A stretch of DNA of 30,000 nucleotides from Glandiceps talaboti. Lineage: Eukaryota; Hemichordata; Enteropneusta; Spengelidae. Each line of letters begins with the position of its first letter. Position 1 is the first letter of the stretch. Both the position numbers and the translations under genes were made by a program. Below the pieces are notes generated by a model, which made no database searches, was not told where the DNA came from, and was given only the letters and a program-made list of their open reading frames with translations. The stretch covers positions 2,550,001-2,580,000 of the forward strand of contig NC_135551.1 in the NCBI RefSeq assembly GCF_964340395.1, given 5' to 3'. Shown in pieces: positions 7,962 to 18,650 of the stretch.

Positions 7962-9820
7962 TTTGTTACGTCAGAGCTGCATCTGTCTTTCATCATGGCA
8001 GAAGCCGTTGAGGTTTGATGAGGGACAGCAATGTAATAATAGCTCAGAATATTTCCATCATTTTCAAAATTATGCTTAAAATTGGTAAAAGTCATACTGC
8101 ATTCCTAATTTCTTGACCAGTTTTTAGCTTTAAATCAGTTGTATTATCAGGGAAATGACCGACTCCATAGCGTTTCATGACCCATGACATGCATGACCTT
8201 TGAAGACATTCCGATGTTTACATTATTACTTTTAATTACTTTTAAACAGTAAATCCCAAAGGGGTTCTGAGTTCTAGAAATGTTTACATGTTATCTGGTG
8301 GATTATTTTGACAAGTTCACACTGAAGAAAAATGTTTCATAGAAGTAATGGTTTATATAAATGAAAATTCATCTAGCACCATGCCACTTTGATTAATAGG
8401 ACGAATGTATTAGTACTCCTGATAAAATCACACAATAGTTCATGGCTACAGATATACACCCATCAGGATGATAAGTATTTAATCATCTTCTTACAAAGTT
8501 GTTCTACAGACTTGTCAACCTTGCTAAAATGAAGGAAAGAGACTTGTAACAAGGAATTCAATAAAGAGAAGAGAAATGAAGTTGTATAGAGACTAACAGG
8601 ACAGAAAGGACAGAGAATAGAACTGAAAAAATACATTTTTTTTTCTTGCCCCCCCTTTTTTTTTTATTTCGCCCGCCCGACCCGCCTGACTATTCCATTG
8701 GAGATGAGAAACAAAAAAAAAAAAAACCTCACCCTTAACATAACCCATTGGTGAAATGTAACTGAGTTCCCCTAGATAAGAGTTTCATCAAGGTTCCTCA
8801 CTGAAATTGTGGTGCTAGGAATGCAAATGTATGTAAATTTTACCCTATTTTCCTTCTCTGTTATACTGGTATTACCAAAGCTGAGCAACATAGTGAGGCT
8901 GCTAACACTATGGCTGGATGTGAAAATGTGGCGTTCCTACACATTATTGCTTGGTGTCGACTTTAGATTGGTGTGTACTTGAGTTCCACCATTGTTCTGT
9001 TGGGGGTTCCCCACCAAAATTAAAATCAATCATATGTGTAGTACATGTATACAAGGTATGGAAATTGATGGAATTATGCAAATTTGACCTGATTGTCCGT
9101 TGTTAACATTGTTTCAGACATGTGATCAGAAACACAGAAACACTGCAGCTGGATATGAAAATGTAGCATAAGGGAAGATTGCAAGGTGTAGTATTGATTT
9201 GGTCTACAAATAGCCAACAACAAGCTGTGATTAACATGTCAGGTGGGCTGATACCAATAGTTTGTAAATGTCAAATGGTCACCACTCTGACTGATGGAAT
9301 TCCATTTAGATTCTAACTTCAAACGCTACCACTTCAATCACTCTCTGACATTTACAATAAACTAGGGTGATTTGATCTGACTTGCCATTCCATACATCTA
9401 TAAAACTAAGCTGTACAAAATGACCCAGTCAAGACTACATGTCATTTCAAGATAATGATACCCTGTCAATGATTCAAGTTATATTCAGTCTTGATGTAGG
9501 TTCTAAGCCTAATAAACGATGAGGCCATTTATTCAAGGATTATTTTAAAGAAATTTGGTAACATCAATATCTCTTTTATGCTTCTCTTATAATAAGTATC
9601 TTGTGGTGTTCCATCTTAACCTATTATTAACTCATAGCTCCATCCATTGCTAAATGTATGTACATAGTAACTTAAATACATTAATTTTAGTTTTGAACAT
9701 TTTAAACTGAAAACACATTGCTAGAACTAGGGGCCACGTAGGGCAGATACCTACTTGAAAATAAAAACATTGACAGACATTATATGCCAAAGTGTTTTTG
9801 TGAAGAGCATGATAAGTAGG
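7962..9820. other. Unique non-coding stretch
   Basis: No long frame, splice-flanked exon, RNA gene or tandem repeat was seen apart from the T-run/A-run repeat at 8640-8742. It is probably intronic or intergenic. Confidence 0.5.
8640..8742. repeat. Second, inverted copy of the T-run/A-run dispersed repeat
   Basis: A T run, a C run, a second T run, then ATTTCGCCCGCCCGACCC, a short spacer, GGAGATGAGAAAC and an A run. GGAGATGAGAAAC is the reverse complement of GTTTCTCATCTCC in the 4125-4222 copy. The two lie in opposite orientation on either side of the LINE. Confidence 0.45.
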
Positions 9821-9826
9821 TAAAAT

Positions 9827-10262
9827 GTACCCTCATAGTCCGTGTGTTGTACTGACTACCATATGTACCCTCATAGTCTGTGTGTTGTACTGACTACCAT
9901 ATGTACCCTCATAGTCCATGTGTTGTACTGACTACCATATGTACCCTCATAGTCCATGTGTTGTACTAACTACCATATGTACCCTCATAGTCCGTGTGTT
10001 GTACTGACTACCATATGTACCCTCATAGTCCATGTGTTGTACTGACTACCATATGTACCCTCATAGTCCATGTGTTGTACTAACTACCATATGTACCCTC
10101 ATAGTCCATGTGTAATGTACTAACTACCATATGTACCCTCATAGTCCGTGTGTTGTACTGACTACCATATGTACCCTCATAGTCCATGTGTTGTACTGAC
10201 TACCATATGTACCCTCATAGTCCATGTGTTGTACTGACTACCATATGTACCCCCCCCCCCCC
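9827..10262. repeat. Minisatellite, 38-bp unit, 11 copies, ending in a C run
   Basis: The unit begins GTACCCTCATAGTCC, then GTGTGTTGTACTGACTACC and ATAT. GTACCCTC anchors run from 9827 to 10247, and 420 bp gives 11 units with one 2-bp variant (TGTGTAATG). Copies differ mainly at CCGTG/CCATG/CTGTG and GACTACC/AACTACC. The array stops at a run of about 13 Cs (10250-10262). Confidence 0.95.
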
Positions 10263-10264
10263 TT

Positions 10265-10735
10265 TCAATTGACCAATATGTAACGTTTTGGGTCCTGTTA
10301 CAAAGAAATCAATCAGTAAAAGTTGCCATGACAGGACTTTGTCTAGTCCATACTTTATTGTCTTCATTTCTTGTGATATTTGTTTACTGTTGAAATAACA
10401 TATCATACAATGAAAATTCTTTTAGTCTTAGCAGTTCCGAATTTCCATTAATCCATAGTTGATTCCTGTCAACCATGACTGATCAAAATCTCAATGGAAC
10501 TCAGTTAATTCCTTACTTGTGACAAATAACTCTACAACTGACATTGTAGTGATTTATTTAACTGATCAGTATATTTATTGTCAGCTCTGATTTGATTTCA
10601 GTTCTCTGTTCATATCAAATTGTATTATGTGCTAGCCACATTGTACACACTTGACCAGAAAATACAGGATATATGCCATGGTTGTTCGAAATCAAATCAA
10701 CATGCATCAACGTCACTGGTTCATTGCTTGAAATA
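10265..10735. other. Unique non-coding spacer
   Basis: AT-rich unique sequence between two minisatellites. Both strands were read and nothing recognisable was found. Confidence 0.55.
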
Positions 10736-10738
10736 TTT

Positions 10739-11410
10739 AAATCATGAGTACTTTCCTTGACTTGCAGTGATGAGGCTCCATAAGTCATGAGTGCTTTCCT
10801 TGACTTGTAGTGGCAAGGCCCCTTAAGTCGTGAGTACTTTCATTGACCTGCAGTGACGAGGTCCCTTAAGTCATGAGTACTTTCATTGACTTGCAAAGAC
10901 AAGGCCCCTTAAGGTAGAGTACTTTACTTGACTTGCAGTGATGAGGCCCCTTAAGTCATGAGTACTTTCATTGACTTGCAGTGACGAGGCCCTGTAAGTC
11001 ATGAGTACTTTCCTTGACTTGCAGTGACAAGGCCCCTTAAGGTAGAGTACTTTCCTTGACTTGCAGTGATGAGGCCCCTTAAGTCATGAGTACTTTCTTT
11101 GACTTGCAGTGACAAAGCCCCTTAAGGTAGAGTACTTTCCTTGACTTGCAGTGATGAGGCCCCTTAAGTCATGAGTACTTTCTTTGACTTGCAGTGACAA
11201 GGCCCCTTAAGGTAGAGTACTTTCCTTGACTTGCAGTGACAAGACCCCTTAAGGTAGAGTACTTTCCTTGACTTGCAGTGACAAGGCTCCCAAAGTCATG
11301 AATATTTTACTTGCAACGACAAGGCTCCTTAAGTCATGAGTATTTTACTTGACTTGCAATGACAAGGCTCCTCAAGTCATGAGTATTTTACTTGACTTGC
11401 AATGACAATG
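10739..11410. repeat. Minisatellite, 42/43-bp units, about 16 copies, partly dimeric
   Basis: The unit contains GAGTACTTTCCTTGACTTGC, then AGTGA, an ACAAGG/ATGAGG variant and CCCCTTAA. Two unit types exist, one starting GTCATGAG (43 bp) and one starting GGTAGAG (42 bp). In the middle of the array they alternate, giving an 85-bp higher-order unit. The end copies (from about 11290) are the most diverged and include one short copy. Confidence 0.93.
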
Positions 11411-11543
11411 CCTGTTACATTGTGTAAGGCTAATATATACCTTGGTAGTCTGTGTACATCATGATCTGTGCTTTGCTTTGCTGTCTCACTGACGACTTGT
11501 ATTGCTAGCAATAGAAAACAATCAATGTGGTTTTTAAAACCCT

Positions 11544-12059
11544 ACACTCAAACTGATTGGTGTCAATGGGGAGTGATAACGTACATCAGCCTAATTGACT
11601 ATATTCAAATGAAGTTATTATGTAAATGAACACTCAAACTGATTGGTGTCAATGGGGAGTGATAACGTACATCAGCCTAATTGACTATATTCAAATGAAG
11701 TCATTATGTAAATGAACACTCAAACTGATTGGTGACAATGGGGAGTGATAACGTACATCAGCCTAATTGACTATATTCAAATGAAGTTATTATGTAAATG
11801 AACGCTCAAACTGATTGGTGACAATGGGGAGTGATAACGTACATCAGCCTAATTTACTATATTCAAATGAAGTCATTATGTAAATGAACACTCAAACTGA
11901 TTGGTCACAATGGGGAGTGATAACGTACATCAGCCTAATTGACTATATTCAAATGAAGTTATTATGTAAATGAATGCTCAAACTGATTGGTCACAATGGG
12001 GAGTGATAACGTACATCAGCCTAATTGACTATATTCAAATGAAGTCAATATGTAAATGT
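11544..12059. repeat. Minisatellite, 86-bp unit, exactly 6 copies
   Basis: ACACTC/ACGCTC/ATGCTC anchors at 11544, 11630, 11716, 11802, 11888 and 11974 are exactly 86 bp apart. The unit holds CAAACTGATTGGT, CAATGGGGAGTGATAACG, CATCAGCCTAATTGAC and TTCAAATGAAG. Copies differ at only a handful of sites. GATTGG is an inverted CCAAT word, so the array repeats it six times at fixed spacing. Diverged relatives lie at 25090-25325. Confidence 0.95.
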
Positions 12060-12412
12060 TTCCTCATTGAGATGTCTGAACACAAGAGTGACATTATTTA
12101 CATATAGTGAATATTATGTAAATATCTACAAAGAGGCATGCTGTTAACTGCCAATAGGGCATAGCTAAATTAATTTTTTGCCATTACTAGCGTTACAAGT
12201 GATTAGTTCGACAGCAAAGCCAAATCACAGATTACGATGTAACCAGACAAATACCTTTGCTGAATGAAGAAAGATATTGGAGGATAAATATTAATTTGAA
12301 TTCTCAGTACCTGAAATAGAGTACTTAGGTGTATCATAAAAATAACCAATATTTGATTTCTTGGTTGACATCATAACTTCCACTCCACACACTTCACATG
12401 TATTATAGGCAT
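12060..12412. other. Unique non-coding spacer
   Basis: AT-rich unique sequence between the 86-bp and 68-bp arrays. No gene-like feature was seen. Confidence 0.5.
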
Positions 12413-12414
12413 GC

Positions 12415-13232
12415 ATGAGAATAAGTCAACCTTCTAGTTCTATTTTGACCCTCTTGCATGAGGTAAAATGCTATTACAGGTACTGAGAATAAGTCAACTT
12501 TCTTGTTCTATTTTGACCCTCTAGTATGAGGTAAAATGCTATTACAGGTACTGAGAATAAGTCAACCTTCTTGTTCTATTTTGACCCTCTAGCATGAGGT
12601 AAAATGCTATTACAGGTACTGAGAATAAGTCAACCTTCTTGTTCTATTTTGACCCTCTAGCATGAGGTAAAATGCTATTACAGGTACTGAGAATAAGTCA
12701 ACCTTCTTGTTCTATTTTGACCCTCTAGCATGAGCTAAAATGCTATTACAGGTACTGAGAATAAGTCAACCTTCTTGTTCTATTTTGACCCTCTAGCATG
12801 AGGTAAAATGCTATTACAGGTACTGAGAATAAGTCAACCTTCTTGTTCTATTTTGACCCTCTAGCATGAGGTAAAATGCTATTACAGGTACTGAGAATAA
12901 GTCAACCTTCTTGTTCTATTTTGACCCTCTAGCATGAGGTAAAATGCTATTACAGGTACTGAGAATAAGTCAACCTTCTTGTTCTATTTTGACCCTCTAG
13001 CATGAGGTAAAATGCTATTACAGGTACTGAGAATAAGTCAACCTTCTTGTTCTATTTTGACCCTCTAGCATGAGGTAAAATGCTATTACAGGTACTGAGA
13101 ATAAGTCAACCTTCTTGTTCTATTTTGACCCTCTAGCATGAGGTAAAATGCTATTACAGGTACTGAGAATAAGTCAACCTTCTTGTTCTATTTTGACCCT
13201 CTAGAATGAGTTAAAATGCTATTGCAAGTACC
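12415..13232. repeat. Minisatellite, 68-bp unit, 12 copies
   Basis: GAGAATAAGTC anchors at 12417 and 12485 and the last at 13165 give 12 units of 68 bp. The unit contains TCAACCTTCTTGTTC, TTTTGACCCTCTAGCATG and GGTAAAATGCTATTACAGG. Inner copies are almost identical. The first, second and last copies carry most substitutions, the usual edge-divergence pattern of unequal exchange. Confidence 0.95.
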
Positions 13233-13235
13233 AAG

Positions 13236-13980
13236 AATTGTAATACCAGAGGATATTTGATAGCATATTATTGACTATTTGTTTTGATTCAATAAGCCAT
13301 ACCAGCAATCAATGATGTATAATAATAGTTTGATAATTAAATTTAGATAATACTTTCTGATGACAGAGACAACATTAATTGTAGGAAATCATGAACAGCT
13401 GACAAATAAAGGGTATGTGGGTGTTTACTTTACAATGATAACAGCTGATACTGATATTATGATATGAATTCACATCAACAGAAGCTACGCAGTAAACATG
13501 TAGTCCAATTTTATCACTACATAATAATCAGGTGAATCTAAATAACCCTTTTCCTGTTAGTATTATTGGAAGGAGGATAAAAACTAAAAGTGAAGGTTGA
13601 CAGTTGGGAAAGAGTGTATAACTATATGATATACATACATTAAGGTGGCTATATTTGATTCTATATTACTCATCACTTGCCTGATCCTATATTATCTTCA
13701 TATACATTAGCAAAAACACTGCCTTCAAATAAAAGACAATTATTTTTGTTACGAGTTGAAGTGATAAAAAGTCAATCTTTTGATAACTCATCACATTTAA
13801 ATGTCAGATTTTGGTTGTAATAAGAAATTGCTGTGAATCAGTGGTGCTTAGAGGACACACTACACTGGGGATCATGTATGTCTTTGTATTGACATTGTCA
13901 GATAACAGCTATGTACTGGGTGTCAAATCTACATACCATATATACTGTATATGACTGTATACTTTCTAATCTGGACTGTC
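13236..13980. other. Unique non-coding spacer
   Basis: AT-rich unique sequence with no recognisable exon or RNA gene. Its last 30 bp (CTAATCTGGACTGTCACTGT) resemble the sequence just beyond the right end of the following array. Confidence 0.5.
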
Positions 13981-13983
13981 ACT

Positions 13984-16072
13984 GTACACCCCTTTCCACA
14001 TAATGATGTAGTAAGTCTTGTATACATTCTGTGTACACCCCCTTTCCACATTATGATGTAGTAAGTCTTGTATACATTCTGTGTACACCCCTTTCCACAT
14101 AATGATGTAGTAAGTCTTGTATACATTCTGTGTACACCCCTTTCCACATAATGATGTAGTAAGTCTTGTATACATTCTGTGTACACCCCTTTCCACATAA
14201 TGATGTAGTAAGTCTTGTATACATTCTGTGTACACCCCTTTCCACATAATGATGTAGTAAGTCTTGTATACATTCTGTGTACACCCCTTTCCACATAATG
14301 ATGTAGTAAGTCTTGTATACATTCTGTGTACACCCCTTTCCACATAATGATGTAGTAAGTCTTGTGTACATTCTGTGTACACCCCTTTCCACATAATGAT
14401 GTAGTAAGTCTTGTATACATTCTGTGTACACCCCTTTCCACATGATGTAGTAAGTCTTGTGTACATTCTGTGTACACCCCTTTCCACATAATGATGTAGT
14501 AAGTCTTGTGTACATTCTGTGTACACCCCTTTCCACATAATGATGTAGTAAGTCTTGTGTACATTCTGTGTACACCCCTTTCCACATAATGATGTAGTAA
14601 GTCTTGTGTACATTCTGTGTACACCCCTTTCCACATAATGATGTAGTAAGTCTTGTATACATTCTGTGTACACCCCTTTCCACATAATGATGTAGCAAGT
14701 CTTGTATACATTCTGTGTACACCCCTTTCCACATAATGATGTAGTAAGTCTTGTATACATTCTGTGTACACCCTTTTCCACATAATGATGTAGTAAGTCT
14801 TGTATACATTCTGTGTACACCCCCTTTCCACATAATGATGTAGTAAGTCTTGTGTACATTCTGTGTACACCCCTTTCCACATAATGATGTAGTAAGTCTT
14901 GTATACATTCTGTGTACACCCCTTTCCACATAATGATGTAGTAAGTCTTGTATACATTCTGTGTACACCCCTTTCCACATAATGATGTAGTAAGTCTTGT
15001 GTACATTCTGTGTACACCCCTTTCCACATAATGATGTAGTAAGTCTTGTGTACATTCTGTGTACACCCCTTTCCACATAATGATGTAGTAAGTCTTGTGT
15101 ACATTCTGTGTACACCCCTTTCCACATAATGATGTAGTAAGTCTTGTGTACATTCTGTGTACACCCCTTTCCACATAATGATGTAGTAAGTCTTGTGTAC
15201 ATTCTGTGTACACCCCTTTCCACATAATGATGTAGTAAGTCTTGTATACATTCTGTGTACACCCCTTTCCACATAATGATGTAGTAAGTCTTGTATACAT
15301 TCTGTGTACACCCCTTTCCACATAATGATGTAGTAAGTCTTGTATACATTCTGTGTACACCCTTTTCCACATAATGATGTAGTAAGTCTTGTATACATTC
15401 TGTGTACACCCCCTTTCCACATAATGATGTAGTAAGTCTTGTGTACATTCTGTGTACACCCCTTTCCACATAATGATGTAGTACTAGTAAGTCTTGTATA
15501 CATTCTGTGTACACCCCTTTCCACATAATGATGTAGTAAGTCTTGTATACATTCTGTGTACACCCCCTTTCCACATAATGATGTAGTACTAGTAAGTCTT
15601 GTATACATTCTGTGTACACCCCCTTTCCACATAATGATGTAGTAAGTCTTGTGTACATTCTGTGTACACCCCCTTTCCACATAATGATGTAGTAAGTCTT
15701 GTATACATTCTGTGTACACCCCTTTCCACATAATGATGTAGTACTAGTAAGTCTTGTATACATTCTGTGTACACCCCTTTCCACATAATGATGTAGTAAG
15801 TCTTGTATACATTCTGTGTACACCCCTTTCCACATAATGATGTAGTAAGTCTTGTATACATTCTGTGTACACCCCTTTCCACATAATGATGTAGTAAGTC
15901 TTGTATACATTCTGTGTACACCCCTTTCCACATAATGATGTAGTAAGTCTTGTGTACATTCTGTGTACACCCCTTTCCACATAATGATGTAGTAAGTCTT
16001 GTGTACATTCTGTGTACACCCCTTTCCACATAATGATGTAGTACTAGTAAGTCTTGTATACATTCTGTGTAA
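13984..16072. repeat. Minisatellite, 49-bp unit, about 42 copies
   Basis: The unit contains CCCCTTTCCACATAATGATG, TAGTAAGTCTTGT, then R (A or G) and TACATTCTGTGTACA. Variants are 4 or 5 Cs, CCCTTTTCC, an extra TACTAG (four copies in the right half), one 6-bp deletion near 14440 and one TAGCAAG. On the minus strand the unit has no stop in any frame, and 49 is not a multiple of 3. Three overlapping frames of up to 670 codons result, each a 49-residue super-repeat. These are not genes: all three frames are equally open, and no start context, flanking exon or conserved domain is visible. Confidence 0.96.
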
Positions 16073-16094
16073 CCTGGATTGTTGCTGTACATTC

Positions 16095-16501
16095 CAATCT
16101 GATTAACATCTGATGTTGTGAAAGTGGCTAGTTGTCTTTATATACCTCTATTTCCATGTGTGGTGATGTTTGTTTGTTCCGGATGATCGCCACCGTCCCA
16201 CATCTGACCCTGTGTAATAGACAATCCCGTTTGAATCTCAAGGATCTTGTAAGGTTTCCTAGTTCGTTCACTTGTTTTTTCAATTTATCCAGTGTGAGCA
16301 GCTGCCAATGTAATGCTCATCCTGATTGGCTACTCAAAAGCATGAGATCCTCGAGATTCAAACGGAATTGTATATTACACAGGGTCAGATGTGGGATAGC
16401 GGTGATCACCCAGAACAAAACATATGTCACATCACGATGGAAATAGATTTAAATAAAGACATCTAGCCCCCCTTTCACAATATCAAATGTTAATCAGATT
16501 G
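16095..16501. mobile_element. Foldback/MITE-like element, 15-bp perfect TIRs, ~150-bp imperfect arms
   Basis: The termini CAATCTGATTAACAT (16095-16109) and ATGTTAATCAGATTG (16487-16501) are perfect inverted repeats. Similarity continues inward over nearly the whole element. Left-arm words TCTATTTCCAT, CCCACATCTGACCCTGTGTA and CGTTTGAATCTC reappear as reverse complements on the right. The arms (16095-16247 and 16345-16501) enclose a spacer of about 97 bp. The flanks read TGTACATTC (16086-16094) and TGTACACCT (16502-16510), possibly a decayed 8-9 bp target duplication, as hAT or Mutator-type elements make. No transposase is encoded. A 104-codon plus-strand frame inside it is not a gene. The superfamily is not determined. 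Confidence 0.8.
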
Positions 16502-16598
16502 TGTACACCTCTGTTCACAAAGAACATCTGTCATATAAAGATGGTAAAGTACAGTCAATTTTCAAAAATGCTAATTAAATGCTCTTAAATTCTAATTG

Positions 16599-18151
16599 TC
16601 CATCAATCACAGCAATTCCTACATCAGAATATGTTGGTACTTTCCATCAACACACTTCCCATGTCAGGATAGATTGGTACTTTCCATCAACACATTTCCC
16701 ATGTCAGGATAGATTGGTACTTTCCATCAACATACTTCCCATGTCAGGATAGGTTGGTACTTTCCATCAACACACTTCCCTTGTCAGGATAGGTTGGTAC
16801 TTTCCATCAACACATTTCCCATTTCAGGATAGGTTGGTACTTTCCATCAACATACTTCCCATGTCAGGATAGATTGGTACTTTCCATCAACATACTTCCC
16901 ATGTCAGGATAGGTTGGTACTTTCCATCAACACACTTCCCATTTCAGGATAGGTTGGTACTTTCCATCAACACATTTCCCATGTCAGGATAGGTTGGTAC
17001 TTTCCATCAACACACTTCCCATTTCAGGATAGGTTGGTACTTTCCATCAACACATTTCCCATGTCAGGATAGGTTGGTACTTTCCATCAACACACTTCCC
17101 ATGTCAGGATAGGTTGGTACTTTCCACCAACACACTTCCCTTGTCAGGATAGGTTGGTACTTTCCATCAACACACTTCCCTTGTCAGGATAGGTTGGTAC
17201 TTTCCATCAACACATTTCCCATTTCAGGATAGGTTGGTACTTTCCATCAACACATTTCCCATGTCAGGATAGGTTGGTACTTTCCATCAACACACTTCCC
17301 TTGTCAGGATAGGTTGGTACTTTCCATCAACACATTTCCCATTTCAGGATAGGTTGGTACTTTCCATCAACACATTTCCCATTTCAGGATAGGTTGGTAC
17401 TTTCCATCAACACACTTCCCATGTCAGGATAGGTTGGTACTTTCCATCAACACACTTCCCTTGTCAGGATAGGTTGGTACTTTCCATCAACACATTTCCC
17501 ATTTCAGGATAGGTTGGTACTTTCCATCAACACATTTCCCATTTCAGGATAGGTTGGTACTTTCCATCAACACATTTCCCATTTCAGGATAGGTTGGTAC
17601 TTTCCATCAACATACTTCCCATGTCAGGATAGGTTGGTACTTTCCATCAACACTCTTTCCTTGTCAGGATAGGTTGGTACTTCTATTTGTCCATCAACAC
17701 ATGTACACTTCCCATGTCAGGATAGGTTGGTACTTTCCATCAACATACTTCCCATGTCAGGATAGGTTGGTACTTTCCATCAACACACTTCCCTTGTCAG
17801 GATAGGTTGGTACTTCTATTTGTCCATCAACACATGTACACTTCCCATGTCAGGATAGGTTGGTACTTTCCATCAACATACTTCCCATGTCAGGATAGGT
17901 TGGTACTTTCCATCAACACACTTCCCATGTCAGGATAGGTTGGTACTTTCCATCAACACACTTCCCTTGTCAGGATAGGTTGGTACTTTCCATCAACACA
18001 CTTCCCATGTCAGGATAGGTTGGTACTTTCCATCAACACACTTCCCATTTCAGGATAGGTTGGTACTTTCCATCAACACACTTCCCATTTCAGGATAGGT
18101 TGGTACTTCTATTTGTCCATCAACACATGTACACTTCCCAGGACAGGCTGA
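16599..18151. repeat. Minisatellite, 40-bp unit, about 38 copies
   Basis: The unit contains TTGGTACTTTCCATCAACAC, then ACTTCCC or ATTTCCC, and ATGTCAGGATAGG. The period is exactly 40 bp over most of the array. Three copies in the last third (about 17682, 17813 and 18105) have a 12-bp longer variant with TTCTATTTGTCC and ATGTACACTTCCC. The first two are 132 bp apart, a three-unit higher-order repeat. The outermost left copy (16599-16638) is strongly diverged. Confidence 0.95.
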
Positions 18152-18650
18152 CAATTGAGTCTGTGTCAGTAGAACTTTTCATTTGTAACTGTGAAGCCAG
18201 AGTGCATAAAAATTACTTGTACTATTAATATTGGTGTTGATACCCAACAAAACTAACATGTAGTATTGGTAAGTGTCATATCCTGTCAAGAAATAACTTC
18301 ATTTGCATTATTATTGTGTCATGTAAATCAATCATTTCCTTCTTCAAATCATTCAGAAATTCAGCATATCAATTACTCTCCACTTTAGATAGTTAGTGCC
18401 AACAAAAATACAAGGCACATTTAAAAAGTAACAAAAATCACTGTGGTTGTGTTTTGTTACCAAGGCAACTGAAATACAAATTATATTTATGAAGTGACAA
18501 AATCATTGTGTTTGTGCCATTTTGTTACCTAGGCAATTACCTTCTCAGGGAAGTGTTTAAACTCTAAAGTTTACAGTGTTTTTGTGGAAATGTGTCTTAA
18601 CGTAGAATGATAATTGATATAGCGGTTTAGTAGACTTGATAATCTTTTTA
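18152..18650. other. Unique non-coding spacer
   Basis: AT-rich unique sequence with a weakly repeated word: GTGACAAAATCA / GTAACAAAAATCA with TTTTGTTACC, near 18430-18475 and 18495-18530. No gene-like feature was seen. Confidence 0.5.

Noticed and set aside
7840-8095. 79-codon plus-strand and 61-codon minus-strand frames
   Set aside because: Both run through the C-run/CCCA microsatellite (P/T or G/W repeats) and have no other support.
9827-10250. CRISPR-like array of 38-40 bp repeats (also considered at 16599, 23821 and 28133)
   Set aside because: Units abut directly with no unique spacers, there is no cas-like gene, and the window is eukaryotic.
13984-16072. Idea that the two 49-bp arrays (2370-3694 and 13984-16072) are related
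   Set aside because: They share the period only. The unit sequences show no alignment on either strand, so I treat the equal length as coincidence.
13929-16092. Minus-strand open frames of 95 to 670 codons across the 49-bp array
   Set aside because: They follow from a stop-free repeat unit. All three frames are equally open and there is no start context, domain or exon structure.
16132-16446. 104-codon plus-strand frame
   Set aside because: It lies within the foldback element and reads through both arms; there are no transposase motifs.
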